A stretch of 64,000 nt of DNA from Ancylobacter amanitiformis (GTDB lineage: Bacteria > Pseudomonadota > Alphaproteobacteria > Rhizobiales > Xanthobacteraceae), in contig NZ_JAUSVR010000003.1 of NCBI RefSeq assembly GCF_030814815.1, forward strand, positions 310,001-374,000, given 5' to 3'. Shown here in pieces: positions 7,868 to 18,099 of the stretch. The translations under genes were made by a program, and so were the position numbers. Within the stretch, counting starts at the first letter, position 1. Each line of letters begins with the position of its first letter. The notes below the pieces were generated by a model that was not told where the DNA came from, did not search any database, and was given only the letters and a program-made list of their open reading frames with translations.

Positions 7868-9586
7868 ATGATCGACAAGTCTCGCCGGGGCGGAGCGGAG
7901 CCCGATGTGCTGGCGCCTGACGCGGTCGCGCAGGTGATCCGCGACCTCGGGGCTGCCGCCTATCGCTGGACGCCGCCGGATGACCGGATGGTGTGGAGCG
8001 AGGGCGCGGAGGCGATGCTGGGCCCCGCGCGCGGCGATCACCTGAAGAGCGGGAAGGCCTATGACGGGCTGATCGCCAGCGGCTCCGGCCTGTCGCGGGC
8101 GGAAGCGGCGCGAGTCAGCGCGATCCATGGCCCGCAGGCGGGAACACGGCTGTTCGAGACGAGCTATTGCCTGCTGCCCCCGCCGGGCAGTTTCATGCCC
8201 ACGCTCCGCGTGGAGGATTGCGGCGTCGGTCTGTTCGACACGGATGGCGAATTGCTGCGCATTGATGGCATGGTCCGGCCTGTGCCGGCAGCGCTCATGG
8301 ATGCCGCCTTGGATGCTGCCATGGATGCTGCGCCGGGGGAGGGCGGGGCCGACCCGATGGCCGGGCGTGTGCATCTCACGCGGCTGGTCGAGCGGAAGCT
8401 GGCCGAGGCGGCGGGCGGAGACGCGGAATTCGGCTTCCTCATGGTGGGATTCGATCGCCTGGGCCGCCTCAACGAGGCCTATGGTTCGGAGATCGGCGAC
8501 GAACTCATCGATGCCGTCGGGAGGCGCCTGCGGGATGAACGCGGCTCGGGCGAGGTGCTGGCGCGATTCTCGGGTAGCAAGTTCGGCCTGCTTCTCGCAG
8601 CGGAAAGGCTGGCGCTGGCGCCGCATTTCCTCGCGCGGGTGAACGCCACGCCCTTCCGCACCAGCGCGGGGCTGGTCACCGCCAGCGTGTCCGCCGGCGC
8701 CGTGGTGGCGCCGCGCGATGGCGGCCGGGCGGCGGAACTGTTCGCACATGCCCGTGACGCCCTGCGCAGCGCCCGTGCCCGGGGGGCGGGAAGTTTCGAG
8801 ACTTTCCACGCGGCCGGCGACCACGCGCTCCAGCAACGGGCCAATCTGCGCTTCGTCGACGACATGCTCTCGGCGCTTGGCGAGAATCGCGTCTTCCTCG
8901 CGTTCCAGCCCATCGCCGCTACGGAAACCCGCATCGTGCAGTTTCACGAGGCGCTGGTGCGGGTGCGCGGGCGCGACGGCAGGATGCATGACGGGGCGAC
9001 CATCATGCCGGTCGCCGATCGCTTCGGCCTGACCGTGCTGCTCGACCGGCGCTCGCTCGAACTGGCGCTGGCGGCGCTGGCGCGCGATGCCGGGCTGCGC
9101 CTGTCGGTGAATGTCTCGCCGACCAGCATCCATGATGATGTCTGGCTGCGGATCCTCGATGAGGGCACGGGCGCGGGGCGCGGGGCGCGGCTGATCATCG
9201 AGATCACCGAGGCGGCCGGCATCCTCGACCTGGATGTCATGCGCCGGCGCGTGAGGTGGATTCAGGAGCGGGGCGTGCGGGTCGCGATGGACGATTTCGG
9301 CGTCGGCTACACCTCGTTCCGCAGTCTGCGCCGGCTCGGCGTCGACCTGCTGAAAATCGACGGCAGCTTCATCTGCACGCTGATGGAATCCGCGGAAGAC
9401 CGCCATTTCGTGCGCGCGCTGCTCGATCTGGCGCATAATCTCGGCATGGAAACCGTTGCCGAATGGGTGCTGGACGAGCCGACCGCCCGGCAACTCGCCG
9501 AATGGGGATGCACCTATCTGCAGGGGCAACTGATCGGGCTGGCGCAGGGGCCATCACCCCTCGGCGACACTCCCGCGCAAGCCTGA
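7868..9586 (+). CDS. EAL-domain c-di-GMP phosphodiesterase with degenerate GGDEF domain
   Basis: This protein has about 572 residues. An N-terminal region of about 150 residues has no firm assignment (perhaps PAS-like). It is followed by a GGDEF-fold domain in which the signature is FSGSKFG (near residue 232), so it should not make c-di-GMP. The EAL domain keeps HEALVRVRG (near residue 360), the asparagine in LSVNVSPTS, EITEAAG, MDDFGVGYTSF (near 475) and LLKIDGSF, the metal- and substrate-binding set of active phosphodiesterases. No signal peptide or membrane segment is visible, so it is probably cytoplasmic. The ATG at 7868 is favoured over an upstream one that adds 11 unlikely residues. 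It ends 45 bases from the end of the convergent gene phaR. Confidence 0.85.
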   Translation: MIDKSRRGGAEPDVLAPDAVAQVIRDLGAAAYRWTPPDDRMVWSEGAEAMLGPARGDHLKSGKAYDGLIASGSGLSRAEAARVSAIHGPQAGTRLFETSYCLLPPPGSFMPTLRVEDCGVGLFDTDGELLRIDGMVRPVPAALMDAALDAAMDAAPGEGGADPMAGRVHLTRLVERKLAEAAGGDAEFGFLMVGFDRLGRLNEAYGSEIGDELIDAVGRRLRDERGSGEVLARFSGSKFGLLLAAERLALAPHFLARVNATPFRTSAGLVTASVSAGAVVAPRDGGRAAELFAHARDALRSARARGAGSFETFHAAGDHALQQRANLRFVDDMLSALGENRVFLAFQPIAATETRIVQFHEALVRVRGRDGRMHDGATIMPVADRFGLTVLLDRRSLELALAALARDAGLRLSVNVSPTSIHDDVWLRILDEGTGAGRGARLIIEITEAAGILDLDVMRRRVRWIQERGVRVAMDDFGVGYTSFRSLRRLGVDLLKIDGSFICTLMESAEDRHFVRALLDLAHNLGMETVAEWVLDEPTARQLAEWGCTYLQGQLIGLAQGPSPLGDTPAQA

Positions 9587-9631
9587 ACGCGGGGCCAGCC
9601 TGCCGCGTGGATGCGCCGCCGGCGCGCGGCG

Positions 9632-10210
9632 TCAATCCTTCTTCGTTCCGTCGCCCAGTTGGTCGAGACGCCGCTGCATGTCGGCCACCTGACGCTTCAA
9701 CTCGTCGAAATCATCCGGCCGGGCCGGGGCGGCGGCGGCCGTCGCCGCGGCCTCGTCCATGCGGGCATTGGGCAGGAACATCTTGAAGGCGCGGTCGAAG
9801 ATTTCCATGTTGCGCCGCACCTGCTCCTCCATCACGCCGAAACCGCCGACGCCGAAGGTCTTGGTAAACTGCTCGCGCAGGGGGCCCTGTTCCTTGGTGA
9901 AGTTCTCGATCGACATGTCGAGATAGCGGGGCACGAGCATTTGCATGCTATCGCCGTAGAAGCGGATGATCTGGCGCAGGAAGTTGATCGGCAGAAGATT
10001 CTGCCCCTTTCCTTCCTGCTCGAAGATGATCTGGGTCAGCACGGAGTGGGTGATGTCATCAGACGACTTCGCATCATAGACGACGAAATCCTCGCCGTTC
10101 TTCACCATCTGCGCGAGATCCTCGAGCGTCACATACGTGCTTGTGCCGGTGTTATACAGTCGGCGGTTCGCGTATTTCTTGATGGTGACGGGTTCGTTGG
10201 ATTTAGCCAT
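9632..10210 (-). CDS. phaR: Polyhydroxyalkanoate synthesis repressor PhaR
   Basis: PhaR binds both polyhydroxybutyrate granules and DNA and represses phasin and pha genes until polymer accumulates. The 192-residue protein has the conserved DNA-binding N-terminus VTIKKYANRRLYNTGTSTYV (residues 8-27). A PHB-accumulation domain (ITHSVLTQIIFEQE and LRQIIRFYGDSMQMLVPRYL) follows, with an alanine-rich linker and a short C-terminal coiled coil (DELKRQVADMQRRLDQL). It is divergent from phaA with a 271-base intergenic region that is the natural place for autoregulation. I could not pick out a defined PhaR operator by eye. Confidence 0.96.
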   Translation of the reverse strand: MAKSNEPVTIKKYANRRLYNTGTSTYVTLEDLAQMVKNGEDFVVYDAKSSDDITHSVLTQIIFEQEGKGQNLLPINFLRQIIRFYGDSMQMLVPRYLDMSIENFTKEQGPLREQFTKTFGVGGFGVMEEQVRRNMEIFDRAFKMFLPNARMDEAAATAAAAPARPDDFDELKRQVADMQRRLDQLGDGTKKD

Positions 10211-10481
10211 TGTGATCCAGTCGCCTTGGTCGTTTCCCTTAAAAAATTCTAGGACGTTTCCAGGCGCCCCGCCACAGGATTATGCAACCTGATCCGGCGC
10301 TTCCCGAGGACGGCCCCTTCATGCATTCCGTTGCGGCCGGCAAATTCGGGGGCCCATTGACATGAATCAGTTGCGCCACTCACCATGCGGGCACATTTAG
10401 AAAAAGAAGGGCGCGGGTAAACATCATGGGACGGCGAGCCGGCCAACGTGCCTTCAGAACCAGATCGGGAGGGTCTGTTTG

Positions 10482-11660
<1,179 letters not shown>

Positions 11661-11839
11661 CGCGCCCCGGCGCGCCCGGCATGTCGCGGATGCGGGTCAG
11701 ACACAGCCCAGGCTGCCGGTGAAAAGGCTGGGCGGCAAGGCGCGGTGCCTCACGGGGCTGCCTGTCTTGCCGCCGCGAAAAAACGACGTACAAGCCGTCG
11801 TGCGGTTCCTTGGGAAGGACGCCAGAGGGGGTGAGTGAG

Positions 11840-12565
11840 ATGTCACGTGTTGCTTTGGTCACCGGCGGCACGCGCGGTATAGGCGCGGCTGCCAGCAGGG
11901 CCTTGAAGGCAGCGGGGTACCAGGTTGCCGCCAGCTATGCCGGCAATGACGCCGCCGCGGCCGCCTTTACCGAGGAGACCGGCATTCCGGCCTTCAAATG
12001 GGACGTCGCCGATTTCGAGGCCTGCAAGGCCGGCATCGCCGAGGTGACGGCCACGCTCGGCCCGATCGACATTCTCGTGAACAATGCCGGCATCACCCGT
12101 GACGGCATGCTGCACAAGATGGCGCCGGAGCAGTGGCATTCGGTGATCAACACCAATCTCAATTCGGTGTTCAACATGTGCCGCAATGTCATCGAGGGCA
12201 TGCGCGAGCGCGGTTTCGGCCGCATCATCAGCATTTCCTCGATCAATGGCCAGAAGGGCCAGCTTGGACAGACCAATTATTGCGCCGCCAAGGCGGGCGA
12301 GATCGGCTTCAGCAAGGCGCTGGCGCAGGAAAACGCCAATAAGGGCATTACCGTCAACGTCATCTGCCCTGGCTATATCGGCACGGAAATGGTGAAGGCC
12401 GTGCCGCAGGAAGTGCTGGAAAAGCGCATCCTGCCGCAGATTCCGGTCGGCCGGCTCGGGGAACCCGAGGAAATCGCCCGCTGCGTGGTGTTCCTCGCGG
12501 CGGACGAGGCCGCCTTCATCACCGGCTCGACGCTGAGCGTGAATGGCGGGCAGTATATCGTCTGA
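11840..12565 (+). CDS. phaB: Acetoacetyl-CoA reductase
   Basis: NADPH-dependent short-chain dehydrogenase that reduces acetoacetyl-CoA to (R)-3-hydroxybutyryl-CoA for polymer synthesis. The protein is 241 residues. The cofactor motif is LVTGGTRGIG at residues 7-16, followed by NNAGITRDG, the catalytic serine in IISISSINGQKG, and Y-x-x-x-K in NYCAAKAG. The C-terminus VNGGQYIV is typical. The start follows AGAGGGGG with good spacing; an upstream in-frame GTG is less convincing. The PHA synthase gene phaC is not in this window, so it must be elsewhere. Confidence 0.96.
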   Translation: MSRVALVTGGTRGIGAAASRALKAAGYQVAASYAGNDAAAAAFTEETGIPAFKWDVADFEACKAGIAEVTATLGPIDILVNNAGITRDGMLHKMAPEQWHSVINTNLNSVFNMCRNVIEGMRERGFGRIISISSINGQKGQLGQTNYCAAKAGEIGFSKALAQENANKGITVNVICPGYIGTEMVKAVPQEVLEKRILPQIPVGRLGEPEEIARCVVFLAADEAAFITGSTLSVNGGQYIV

Positions 12566-12592
12566 GAGCCGTGGCGGGCGGCTTCGCCGTCA

Positions 12593-12705
12593 GTCTGCGG
12601 GAGGGGTCGGTCTGCGGGAGGGATTGAAGCGCGTGGGCGGGACGCGCGGTTTCCCCTCCCGTGATCCTGTCGCGCCTTCCCTGTGACGCGCACCCTGTGA
12701 CGCGC
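12593..12705. repeat. Two short tandem duplications in the phaB downstream region
   Basis: GTCTGCGGGAGGG occurs at 12593-12605 and 12610-12622 (period 17). CCCTGTGACGCGC occurs at 12679-12691 and 12693-12705 (period 14). Both pairs are exact 13-mers and lie in the 265-base gap between phaB and the exporter gene. No gene or clear terminator was seen in that gap. Confidence 0.8.
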
Positions 12706-12830
12706 TGCCGGATTGGTATCCGGCCGATCCGCGCTGTGCCAATCAGGGAAGGCGGCGGCGGGTAACTTGATGCGTGCGCGGGCGGGCGTGATGGGCTAAG
12801 CGGGCTTTCCCGCCCCTGGTGCCGCTTCCC

Positions 12831-13694
12831 ATGTCCCGCATGACCGCCACGCTCATCGGCTTCACCGCCATCCTGCTCTGGGCGACGCTCGCCCTCGCGA
12901 CATCCTCGACCGGTGCCGTGCCGCCCTTCCTGCTTACCGCGCTCACCTTCACGGTGGGCGGCAGCGTCGGCCTGCTGGCCGGGCTCGCGCGCGGGGTGGG
13001 CCTGTCCGTGTTCCGCCAGCCTTGGCCGGTGTGGCTGCACGGGGTGGGCGGGCTGTTCGGCTACCACTTCTTCTATTTTTCCGCGCTGAAGCTCGCGCCG
13101 CCGGCCGAGGCCGGGTTGATCGCCTATCTCTGGCCGCTGCTCATCGTGCTGTTCTCCGCTTTCCTGCCGGGGGAGAGGCTGCGCCCGGCGCATATTGTCG
13201 GCGCGCTGATGGGGCTGGCCGGCACGGTGGTTCTGCTGGGTGCGAAGGCGGGAGGCTTCGGTTTCGCGGCAGCCTATGTGCCGGGCTATCTTGCGGCCGG
13301 AGTGTGCGCCATCGTGTGGTCGGTCTATTCGGTCGCCTCGCGGCGCTTCGCGGGTGTGCCGACCGAAGTGGTGGCCGGCTTCTGCCTCGCCACGGCGGCG
13401 CTTTCCGCCTTGTGCCACCTGCTGTTCGAGCCGGCCATCTGGCCCGTGGGGCGCGAGTGGCTTGCCGTTCTTGCGCTCGGCATCGGCCCGGTCGGCATCG
13501 CGTTCTACACCTGGGACATCGGCATGAAGCGCGGCGACATCCGCCTGCTCGGCGTTGCCTCCTACGCCGCGCCTGTTCTGTCGACCCTGCTGCTGGTGGC
13601 GGCGGGATTCGCGACGGCGAGCTGGTCGCTCGGCCTCGCCTGCGCGCTCATCGTCGGTGGCGCCGTGGTGGCGACGCTGCTGGCGCGGCGCTGA
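12831..13694 (+). CDS. EamA/DMT-family transporter, YddG-like
   Basis: This is an inner-membrane protein of 287 residues with about ten hydrophobic segments arranged as two EamA repeats. The opening (MTATLIGFTAILLWATLA) and the segment ALTFTVGGSVGLLAG strongly resemble the aromatic amino-acid exporter YddG, which exports aromatic amino acids. A mid-protein stretch PPAEAGLIAYLWPLLIVLFSA and the second-half YTWDIGMKRGDIRLLGVASYAAPVLSTLLL fit the same family. No clear ribosome site precedes the ATG at 12831; an in-frame GTG at 12819 and ATG at 12840 are alternatives. Substrate is inferred from resemblance only. Confidence 0.85.
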   Translation: MSRMTATLIGFTAILLWATLALATSSTGAVPPFLLTALTFTVGGSVGLLAGLARGVGLSVFRQPWPVWLHGVGGLFGYHFFYFSALKLAPPAEAGLIAYLWPLLIVLFSAFLPGERLRPAHIVGALMGLAGTVVLLGAKAGGFGFAAAYVPGYLAAGVCAIVWSVYSVASRRFAGVPTEVVAGFCLATAALSALCHLLFEPAIWPVGREWLAVLALGIGPVGIAFYTWDIGMKRGDIRLLGVASYAAPVLSTLLLVAAGFATASWSLGLACALIVGGAVVATLLARR

Positions 13695-13705
13695 ACGCGC
13701 GGGGA

Positions 13706-13729
13706 TCGCTCAGCGCATCACTCAGCGCG
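13706..13729. repeat. 12-bp imperfect tandem duplication across the stop of the cupin gene
   Basis: TCGCTCAGCGCA (13706-13717) and TCACTCAGCGCG (13718-13729) match at 10 of 12 positions. The TGA of the minus-strand DUF985 gene is in the right-hand unit. Confidence 0.65.
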
Positions 13730-14237
13730 GCGACCAGCCGGGCGGGGCGAGTTCGAAGCCGGCAAAGTCGAAGCCGGGGGCCACCGTGCAGCCGACCAGT
13801 GTCCACTCGCCGAGGCTGCGCGCCGCCTGCCAGGCGCCGCGCGGCACCACGGCCTGCGGCGCCTCGTCGCCCAGCACATCCGGGCCCAGCCGGTGGACCT
13901 CGACCGGTTCAGGTGCTTCGCCGGCGATGCGTAGTTCCAGCGGCGCGCCGGCATACCAATGCCAGGCTTCCGCCGCGTCGACGCGATGCCAGTGCGAGAC
14001 TTCCCCGGCCGCCAACAGGAAATAGATCGCGGTCGAGACCGCGCGGCCCTCGCCAGCCGGATGCGGGTCGCGGAAGGTCTCGCGGAAATGGCCGCCCTCG
14101 GGATGGGGCCGCAGCCCGAGTCGGGCGATGACCTGCGCGGCTGTCGGTTGCGCGACCGTCGGGGTCCCGGCGAGGTGTCCGCTGGTGACGGCGGCGGGCG
14201 GTTCGGGTGAGGGCGGTTCGGGCGAAGCTTCGCTCAT
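13722..14237 (-). CDS. DUF985-family cupin protein
   Basis: A 171-residue single-domain cupin. Recognisable DUF985 marks are LRPHPEGGHFRETFRD, STAIYFLLAAGEVSHWHRVDAAEAWHWYAG (metal-site histidines) and VVPRGAWQAAR. The first 30 residues are proline/serine-rich and probably disordered. The biochemical function of the family is poorly known; some members are linked to sugar or small-molecule binding. The gene starts 8 bases after the stop of gloB, so the two are cotranscribed. Its stop codon lies in a short tandem duplication. Confidence 0.88.
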   Translation of the reverse strand: MSEASPEPPSPEPPAAVTSGHLAGTPTVAQPTAAQVIARLGLRPHPEGGHFRETFRDPHPAGEGRAVSTAIYFLLAAGEVSHWHRVDAAEAWHWYAGAPLELRIAGEAPEPVEVHRLGPDVLGDEAPQAVVPRGAWQAARSLGEWTLVGCTVAPGFDFAGFELAPPGWSPR

Positions 14238-14245
14238 CGCTGTCT

Positions 14246-15019
14246 TCAGCCGCGGAAACTGTTCTTCAGGCTGCGCAGTTCGGTGAACACGGCGCCCGGC
14301 TCCGAACCGGCAAGGCCGATGCGTGCGGCCAGCTCGGGTTCGTCGGCGCGCAGGAAGGGGTTGGTCGCCTTCTCCGCGCCGATCAGTGTGGGCAGGGTGG
14401 GCTTGCCGGCGGCCCGCAGCGCCTCGACCTCCGTCACCCGCGCGGCCAGCGCCGCGTTGTCGGGATCGACGGAGAGGGCGAAGCGGGCATTGGACAGCGT
14501 GTATTCATGGCCGCAATAGACCACGATGTCGTCGGGCAGGGCGCGCAGCCGCAGCAGCGATTCCCACAAGACCGGCGGATCGCATTCAAAGGGGCGTCCG
14601 CAGCCCATCACGAACAGCGTATCGCCGGAGAATAGCAGGCGGTCCTCCTCGAACAGGAAGACGATATGCCCCTTGGTATGGCCGGGTGTCTCCATCACCC
14701 GTCCCACCAGGTTGCCGACCGCGACCGGGTCGCCATCGACCACGGCGAAGTCGAGGCCGGGTATGGTATCGCGCTCGGCCTTGGGGCCGATCACGGTGGC
14801 CCCGAAGCGCTCCTTCAGCGCCATCACCCCGGCAATATGGTCGGTGTGGTGATGCGTGACGAGAATATGGGTCAGCGCCCAGTTCTCGCGCTCCAGCGCC
14901 GCGGCGATCGGGGCGACCTCGGGAGCATCGATGACGGCGGTGGCCTCGGTGACGGTGTCGCGCAGCAGCACGGCGTAATTATCGGCGAGGCAGGGGACGA
15001 GACGCAGTTCGACCGACAT
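14246..15019 (-). CDS. gloB: Hydroxyacylglutathione hydrolase (glyoxalase II)
   Basis: This enzyme hydrolyses S-D-lactoylglutathione to D-lactate and glutathione in methylglyoxal detoxification. The 257-residue length is standard. The metallo-beta-lactamase zinc motif is THHHTDHIAG, followed by METPGHTKGHIVF, FSGDTLFVMGCGRPFE and the C-terminal YCGHEYTLSNARFA that contacts glutathione. The start MSVELRLVPCLADNYAVLL is the conserved one; the longer frame upstream adds 26 unlikely residues. It is followed closely by the DUF985 cupin gene. Confidence 0.96.
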   Translation of the reverse strand: MSVELRLVPCLADNYAVLLRDTVTEATAVIDAPEVAPIAAALERENWALTHILVTHHHTDHIAGVMALKERFGATVIGPKAERDTIPGLDFAVVDGDPVAVGNLVGRVMETPGHTKGHIVFLFEEDRLLFSGDTLFVMGCGRPFECDPPVLWESLLRLRALPDDIVVYCGHEYTLSNARFALSVDPDNAALAARVTEVEALRAAGKPTLPTLIGAEKATNPFLRADEPELAARIGLAGSEPGAVFTELRSLKNSFRG

Positions 15020-15165
15020 GTCGTTCCTCGGGGCTGGTCCTTCGGACGCTCGCGGAAGGCCGCCCGGTGTCAACGGGAGGGCGGCCCAGTCCGGCATCTT
15101 AGAGCACGAAGCGGCGCGGCGTCAGCGGTCTTCGCTCACGCCGCCGCAAATGCACCGCGCCCGCG

Positions 15166-15684
15166 TCAGCGGCATTCCTGCGCCGCGCGGTCGATGGCGG
15201 CCGCGATGCCCGACAGCGAGTAGCTGTCCGTCGTCACATTGCCGCGCAGGGAGGTGCTCTTCACCACGACATCGCGACCCTTGCGCAGGGCGTTGACGAG
15301 GCGCGTCTCCTCGGCGGCGTTGCGCACCCAGGCGCCGGTGCCGCGCGTGTAGAGACCGAAGTTCTCGGTGCCGATGGTAAGGGTGGCGTCGACGCCTTCC
15401 TTGAGCGGGAAGCCCATGACGACGCTCACCTCGCCCTTCACGTTCTCCGCGGTGCGCGTGGAGATGAAGAAATAGGCGGGATCGCGGGACAATCCCGCCG
15501 GCAGCCGGCTCTTGGGCTGGGCGAGGGCGTAGCAGATCTTCCCGCTGCCGCTTTCGTCCAGATACGCACCCCAGTCGCCAAACTGGCCGAGCTGTTTGGG
15601 TGCACCCTGAGCGCTGGCGCCGGCCGTGCCGACGATAACCAATGCCAAGCTGGCGAGTGCCGCGCGCACGAAATGTCGTGCCAT
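15166..15684 (-). CDS. Invasion-associated locus B (IalB)-family secreted protein
   Basis: This 172-residue protein has a clear Sec signal peptide (ARHFVRAALASLALVIVGTAGASAQG). The mature part begins APKQLGQFGDWGAYLDESGSGKICYALAQPK, the hallmark IalB-type opening with a GDW motif and a cysteine after a charged patch. A second cysteine is at the end (QECR), allowing one disulfide. IalB homologues are periplasmic or surface proteins of alphaproteobacteria; in Bartonella they aid erythrocyte invasion, but in free-living species the role is unknown. GAGGAGGA lies just before the ATG. It is a single gene upstream of gloB on the same strand. Confidence 0.88.
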   Translation of the reverse strand: MARHFVRAALASLALVIVGTAGASAQGAPKQLGQFGDWGAYLDESGSGKICYALAQPKSRLPAGLSRDPAYFFISTRTAENVKGEVSVVMGFPLKEGVDATLTIGTENFGLYTRGTGAWVRNAAEETRLVNALRKGRDVVVKSTSLRGNVTTDSYSLSGIAAAIDRAAQECR

Positions 15685-15887
15685 GGTCTCTGTCCTCCTC
15701 AATAGGTGCTGCCGCTGTGCGGATTCGTACGATTCGCCGATCAAGCCGCCCAAGGGATATCCGCCCGGTCGGCGGCTGTGAACCCTTGCGGCGGTAAAGC
15801 GGCGCCATTGACGCTCAAATGCGCGAGCCATGGCGGCAAATTGAGGGCCATGGTGAACGACCGGTAAACAGAGCTGAGGATATCGCC

Positions 15888-16265
15888 TCAGGGCTGGCGC
15901 AGCCGTTCCATCGCCTCGCGCGCGGCGCCGCGATGCGCGGGGGTGATATGGCTGGCCAGCAGGTTGAGCGCGGTGGCGATGACCGCTGCGTCATCGCCGA
16001 AACCGAGCATCGGCAGGAAGTCCGGCACCGCATCGGAGGGGAGCAGGAAATAGGCCAGCGCCCCGAACAGCACTGCGCGCACCCGCATCGGGGTGTGGGT
16101 GTCGAGCGCGCAATAATAGGCCGCGGTGGCATCCTCGGCGAACGGAATGCGGGTAGCGGCGGCGCTGAGCTTGCGCCAGAAGCCGGCACGCACGCGCTCT
16201 TCGTCCGCGCCGGCCATGCCGGACGGGCTGTGTTCGTCGAATATCGGGTCGGACTGTGCGGCCAT
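15888..16265 (-). CDS. DUF1232 (YkvA-type) membrane protein
   Basis: A 125-residue protein with a charged N-terminus followed by one hydrophobic hairpin carrying the DUF1232 signature LFGALAYFLLPSDAVPDFLPMLGFGDDAAVI. Function is not established for the family. The ATG is preceded by GGAGGAGG. It lies 71 bases downstream of thpR on the same strand, so the two could be cotranscribed. Two overlapping frames in the same interval are shadows. Confidence 0.85.
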   Translation of the reverse strand: MAAQSDPIFDEHSPSGMAGADEERVRAGFWRKLSAAATRIPFAEDATAAYYCALDTHTPMRVRAVLFGALAYFLLPSDAVPDFLPMLGFGDDAAVIATALNLLASHITPAHRGAAREAMERLRQP

Positions 16266-16336
16266 GCTGCCTCCTCCACGCGAATCGAGATGGCCCCGGC
16301 CCGGCTTTTTCGCAATGGGGCCGGCGACATGCGCTG

Positions 16337-16870
16337 TCACATCAGCGGGTAGGCGGCCTCCAGCCGGTAGGGCCCGCCGCCGACCGAATCGCGCGAGGAA
16401 TACAGCACGAAGCGCGAGACCTCGAAGGTCGGGCTGCGGAAATAGCCGCGCAGCGCGAGATATTCCGCCACCTGGCGCGGGGCCACATCGCGCAGGCGCG
16501 CCAGCGTGACATGGGGGCGGAAATTGCGTCCCTCGGGCGGCAGGCCGATGCGCTTCATCGCCCGCTCGTGCTCCGCCTGCAGGTCGAACAGCGCCTCGTT
16601 CGCCTTGACGCCGACGAAGATCGAATGCGGCTTGTGATTGCCGAACTGGTCGACCCCTTGCAGCGTCACATCGAATCCGAAACGGTCGATCTCGTCGAGC
16701 GAGGCTGCGGCATCGCGCGCCACCGCGTGGTCGACATCGCCGATGAAACGCAGCGTGACGTGGTAGAATTCCGGGCTGATCCAGCGGCCGCCGGGCAGGC
16801 CGCCGCGCAGCATGGACAGGGTTTCCGCGACGTTTGACGGAATTTCGAGGGCGGTGAAAAGCCTTGGCAT
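16337..16870 (-). CDS. thpR: RNA 2',3'-cyclic phosphodiesterase (2'-5' RNA ligase family)
   Basis: This 177-residue member of the 2H phosphoesterase family opens cyclic 2',3'-phosphates on RNA, and can join 2'-5' ends in vitro. Both catalytic H-x-T motifs are visible: YHVTLRFIG near residue 42 and RPHVTLARL near residue 128. The opening MPRLFTALEIPSNV is typical. GGAGG lies six bases before the ATG. It is divergent from the MOSC gene across a 234-base region in which no operator was identified. Confidence 0.93.
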   Translation of the reverse strand: MPRLFTALEIPSNVAETLSMLRGGLPGGRWISPEFYHVTLRFIGDVDHAVARDAAASLDEIDRFGFDVTLQGVDQFGNHKPHSIFVGVKANEALFDLQAEHERAMKRIGLPPEGRNFRPHVTLARLRDVAPRQVAEYLALRGYFRSPTFEVSRFVLYSSRDSVGGGPYRLEAAYPLM

Positions 16871-17104
16871 GGCCGCCTCCTGCAATTTCCCGCGCGAGGA
16901 GGAATTCCCCGCGAGGAAACCGGATTGATTTGATACGGATTCGCCCCTTGAGGAAAAGCGTAAAATAAGACACGCCCACTACGCGTGCTACAAAAACGCG
17001 CGTCCACGACATTGCCCGCCGCAGATCGACAATCTGCGCACAATACGCGGCGTCGACCTTGCGGCGGCCCTATCTCCCCGCTGACGGAGCGGGGCGAACC
17101 CTAT

Positions 17105-17974
17105 ATGGTGATCCTGATGAGCGAATCGACCGAGAACGGCGAGACTTTCGACGATGCCCTGGCCGAGGGCCCGTCCTCCACGGAGGCGGTTCTGGCCGGT
17201 CCGGTCACGTTTGCCACCATCGCCCAGATCTTCCGCTATCCCGTGAAGGGCCTGACGCCCGAGCGGATGGAGGTGGTGGACCTGGAGGCGGGCCGCTATT
17301 TCCCCGGCGACCGGCTGTTCGCCATCGAGAACGGGCCCTCCGGCTTCAGCGCCGAGACGCCGGGCTTCCAGCCAAAGATCAAGTTTCTCATGCTGATGCG
17401 CAACGAGCGGCTTGCCGCGCTGGATGCGCATTATGACGACGCGACCGCCGAGTTGGTCATCCGCCACGAGGGGGCGGAGGTGGTTCGCGGCAATCTGGGC
17501 ACGGAGGAGGGGCGGGCGGCGATCGAGCTCTTCTTCCAGCGCCATTTCCGCTACGAACTGCGCGGTGCGCCCAAGGTGCTGGCGGCGCCGGCGGGGTTCC
17601 GTTTCGTCGACACGACGGAAGGCTTCATCTCGCTGATCAACCTCGCGAGTTGCCGGGCGCTGGGTGACATCATCGGGCAGCCGGTCGATCCGCTGCGGTT
17701 CCGCGCCAATCTCTATCTCGACGGCATGGAGCCGTGGGAGGAGTTCGACCTGGTCGGCCAGACCATCGAGATCGGCAATCATGTGAAGCTGAAGGTGACG
17801 CAGCGCATTTTCCGCTGTGCGGCGACCAATGTCGATCCAGCCAGCGCCAAGCGCGACATGGACGTGCCGGCCACGCTGATGCGCAGCTTCGGGCATACCG
17901 ATTGCGGCATTTTCGCCGAGGTGCTGCAGGGCGGCCTGATCGCCGAGGGCGACCCGGTGCGCATCGAGCTCTGA
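17105..17974 (+). CDS. MOSC-domain protein with N-terminal MOSC beta-barrel
   Basis: A 289-residue protein. After about 35 acidic residues it has the MOSC_N barrel (IAQIFRYPVKGLTPERMEVVDLEAGRYFPGDRLFAIEN). A C-terminal MOSC domain follows, with RANLYLDGMEPWEEFDLVGQTIEIG, VTQRIFRCAATNVDP (the conserved cysteine) and a glycine-rich end. MOSC proteins bind molybdenum or carry sulfur in molybdoenzyme chemistry, for example reduction of N-hydroxylated compounds, usually with a separate redox partner that is absent here. Start could be the ATG at 17105 or at 17117; neither has a strong ribosome site. A strong terminator follows. Confidence 0.87.
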   Translation: MVILMSESTENGETFDDALAEGPSSTEAVLAGPVTFATIAQIFRYPVKGLTPERMEVVDLEAGRYFPGDRLFAIENGPSGFSAETPGFQPKIKFLMLMRNERLAALDAHYDDATAELVIRHEGAEVVRGNLGTEEGRAAIELFFQRHFRYELRGAPKVLAAPAGFRFVDTTEGFISLINLASCRALGDIIGQPVDPLRFRANLYLDGMEPWEEFDLVGQTIEIGNHVKLKVTQRIFRCAATNVDPASAKRDMDVPATLMRSFGHTDCGIFAEVLQGGLIAEGDPVRIEL

Positions 17975-18017
17975 CACGGGCCGCGCTCGACCCGGATGAT
18001 GACCTTTGGAAAATGAA

Positions 18018-18048
18018 AAGGCCCGGCATTGCCGGGCCTTTCTCGTTT
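18018..18048. terminator. Bidirectional terminator between the MOSC and DUF4167 genes
   Basis: AAGGCCCGGC-ATT-GCCGGGCCTT (18018-18040) is a perfect 10-bp stem followed by TCTCGTTT and preceded by an A-rich stretch. It can end the MOSC gene on the plus strand and the converging DUF4167 gene. Confidence 0.85.
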
Positions 18049-18099
18049 CACATGTTCCGCCCGCCAGTCAGGCGTGCCTCCCGCGGGAGAGGGGCGGGC

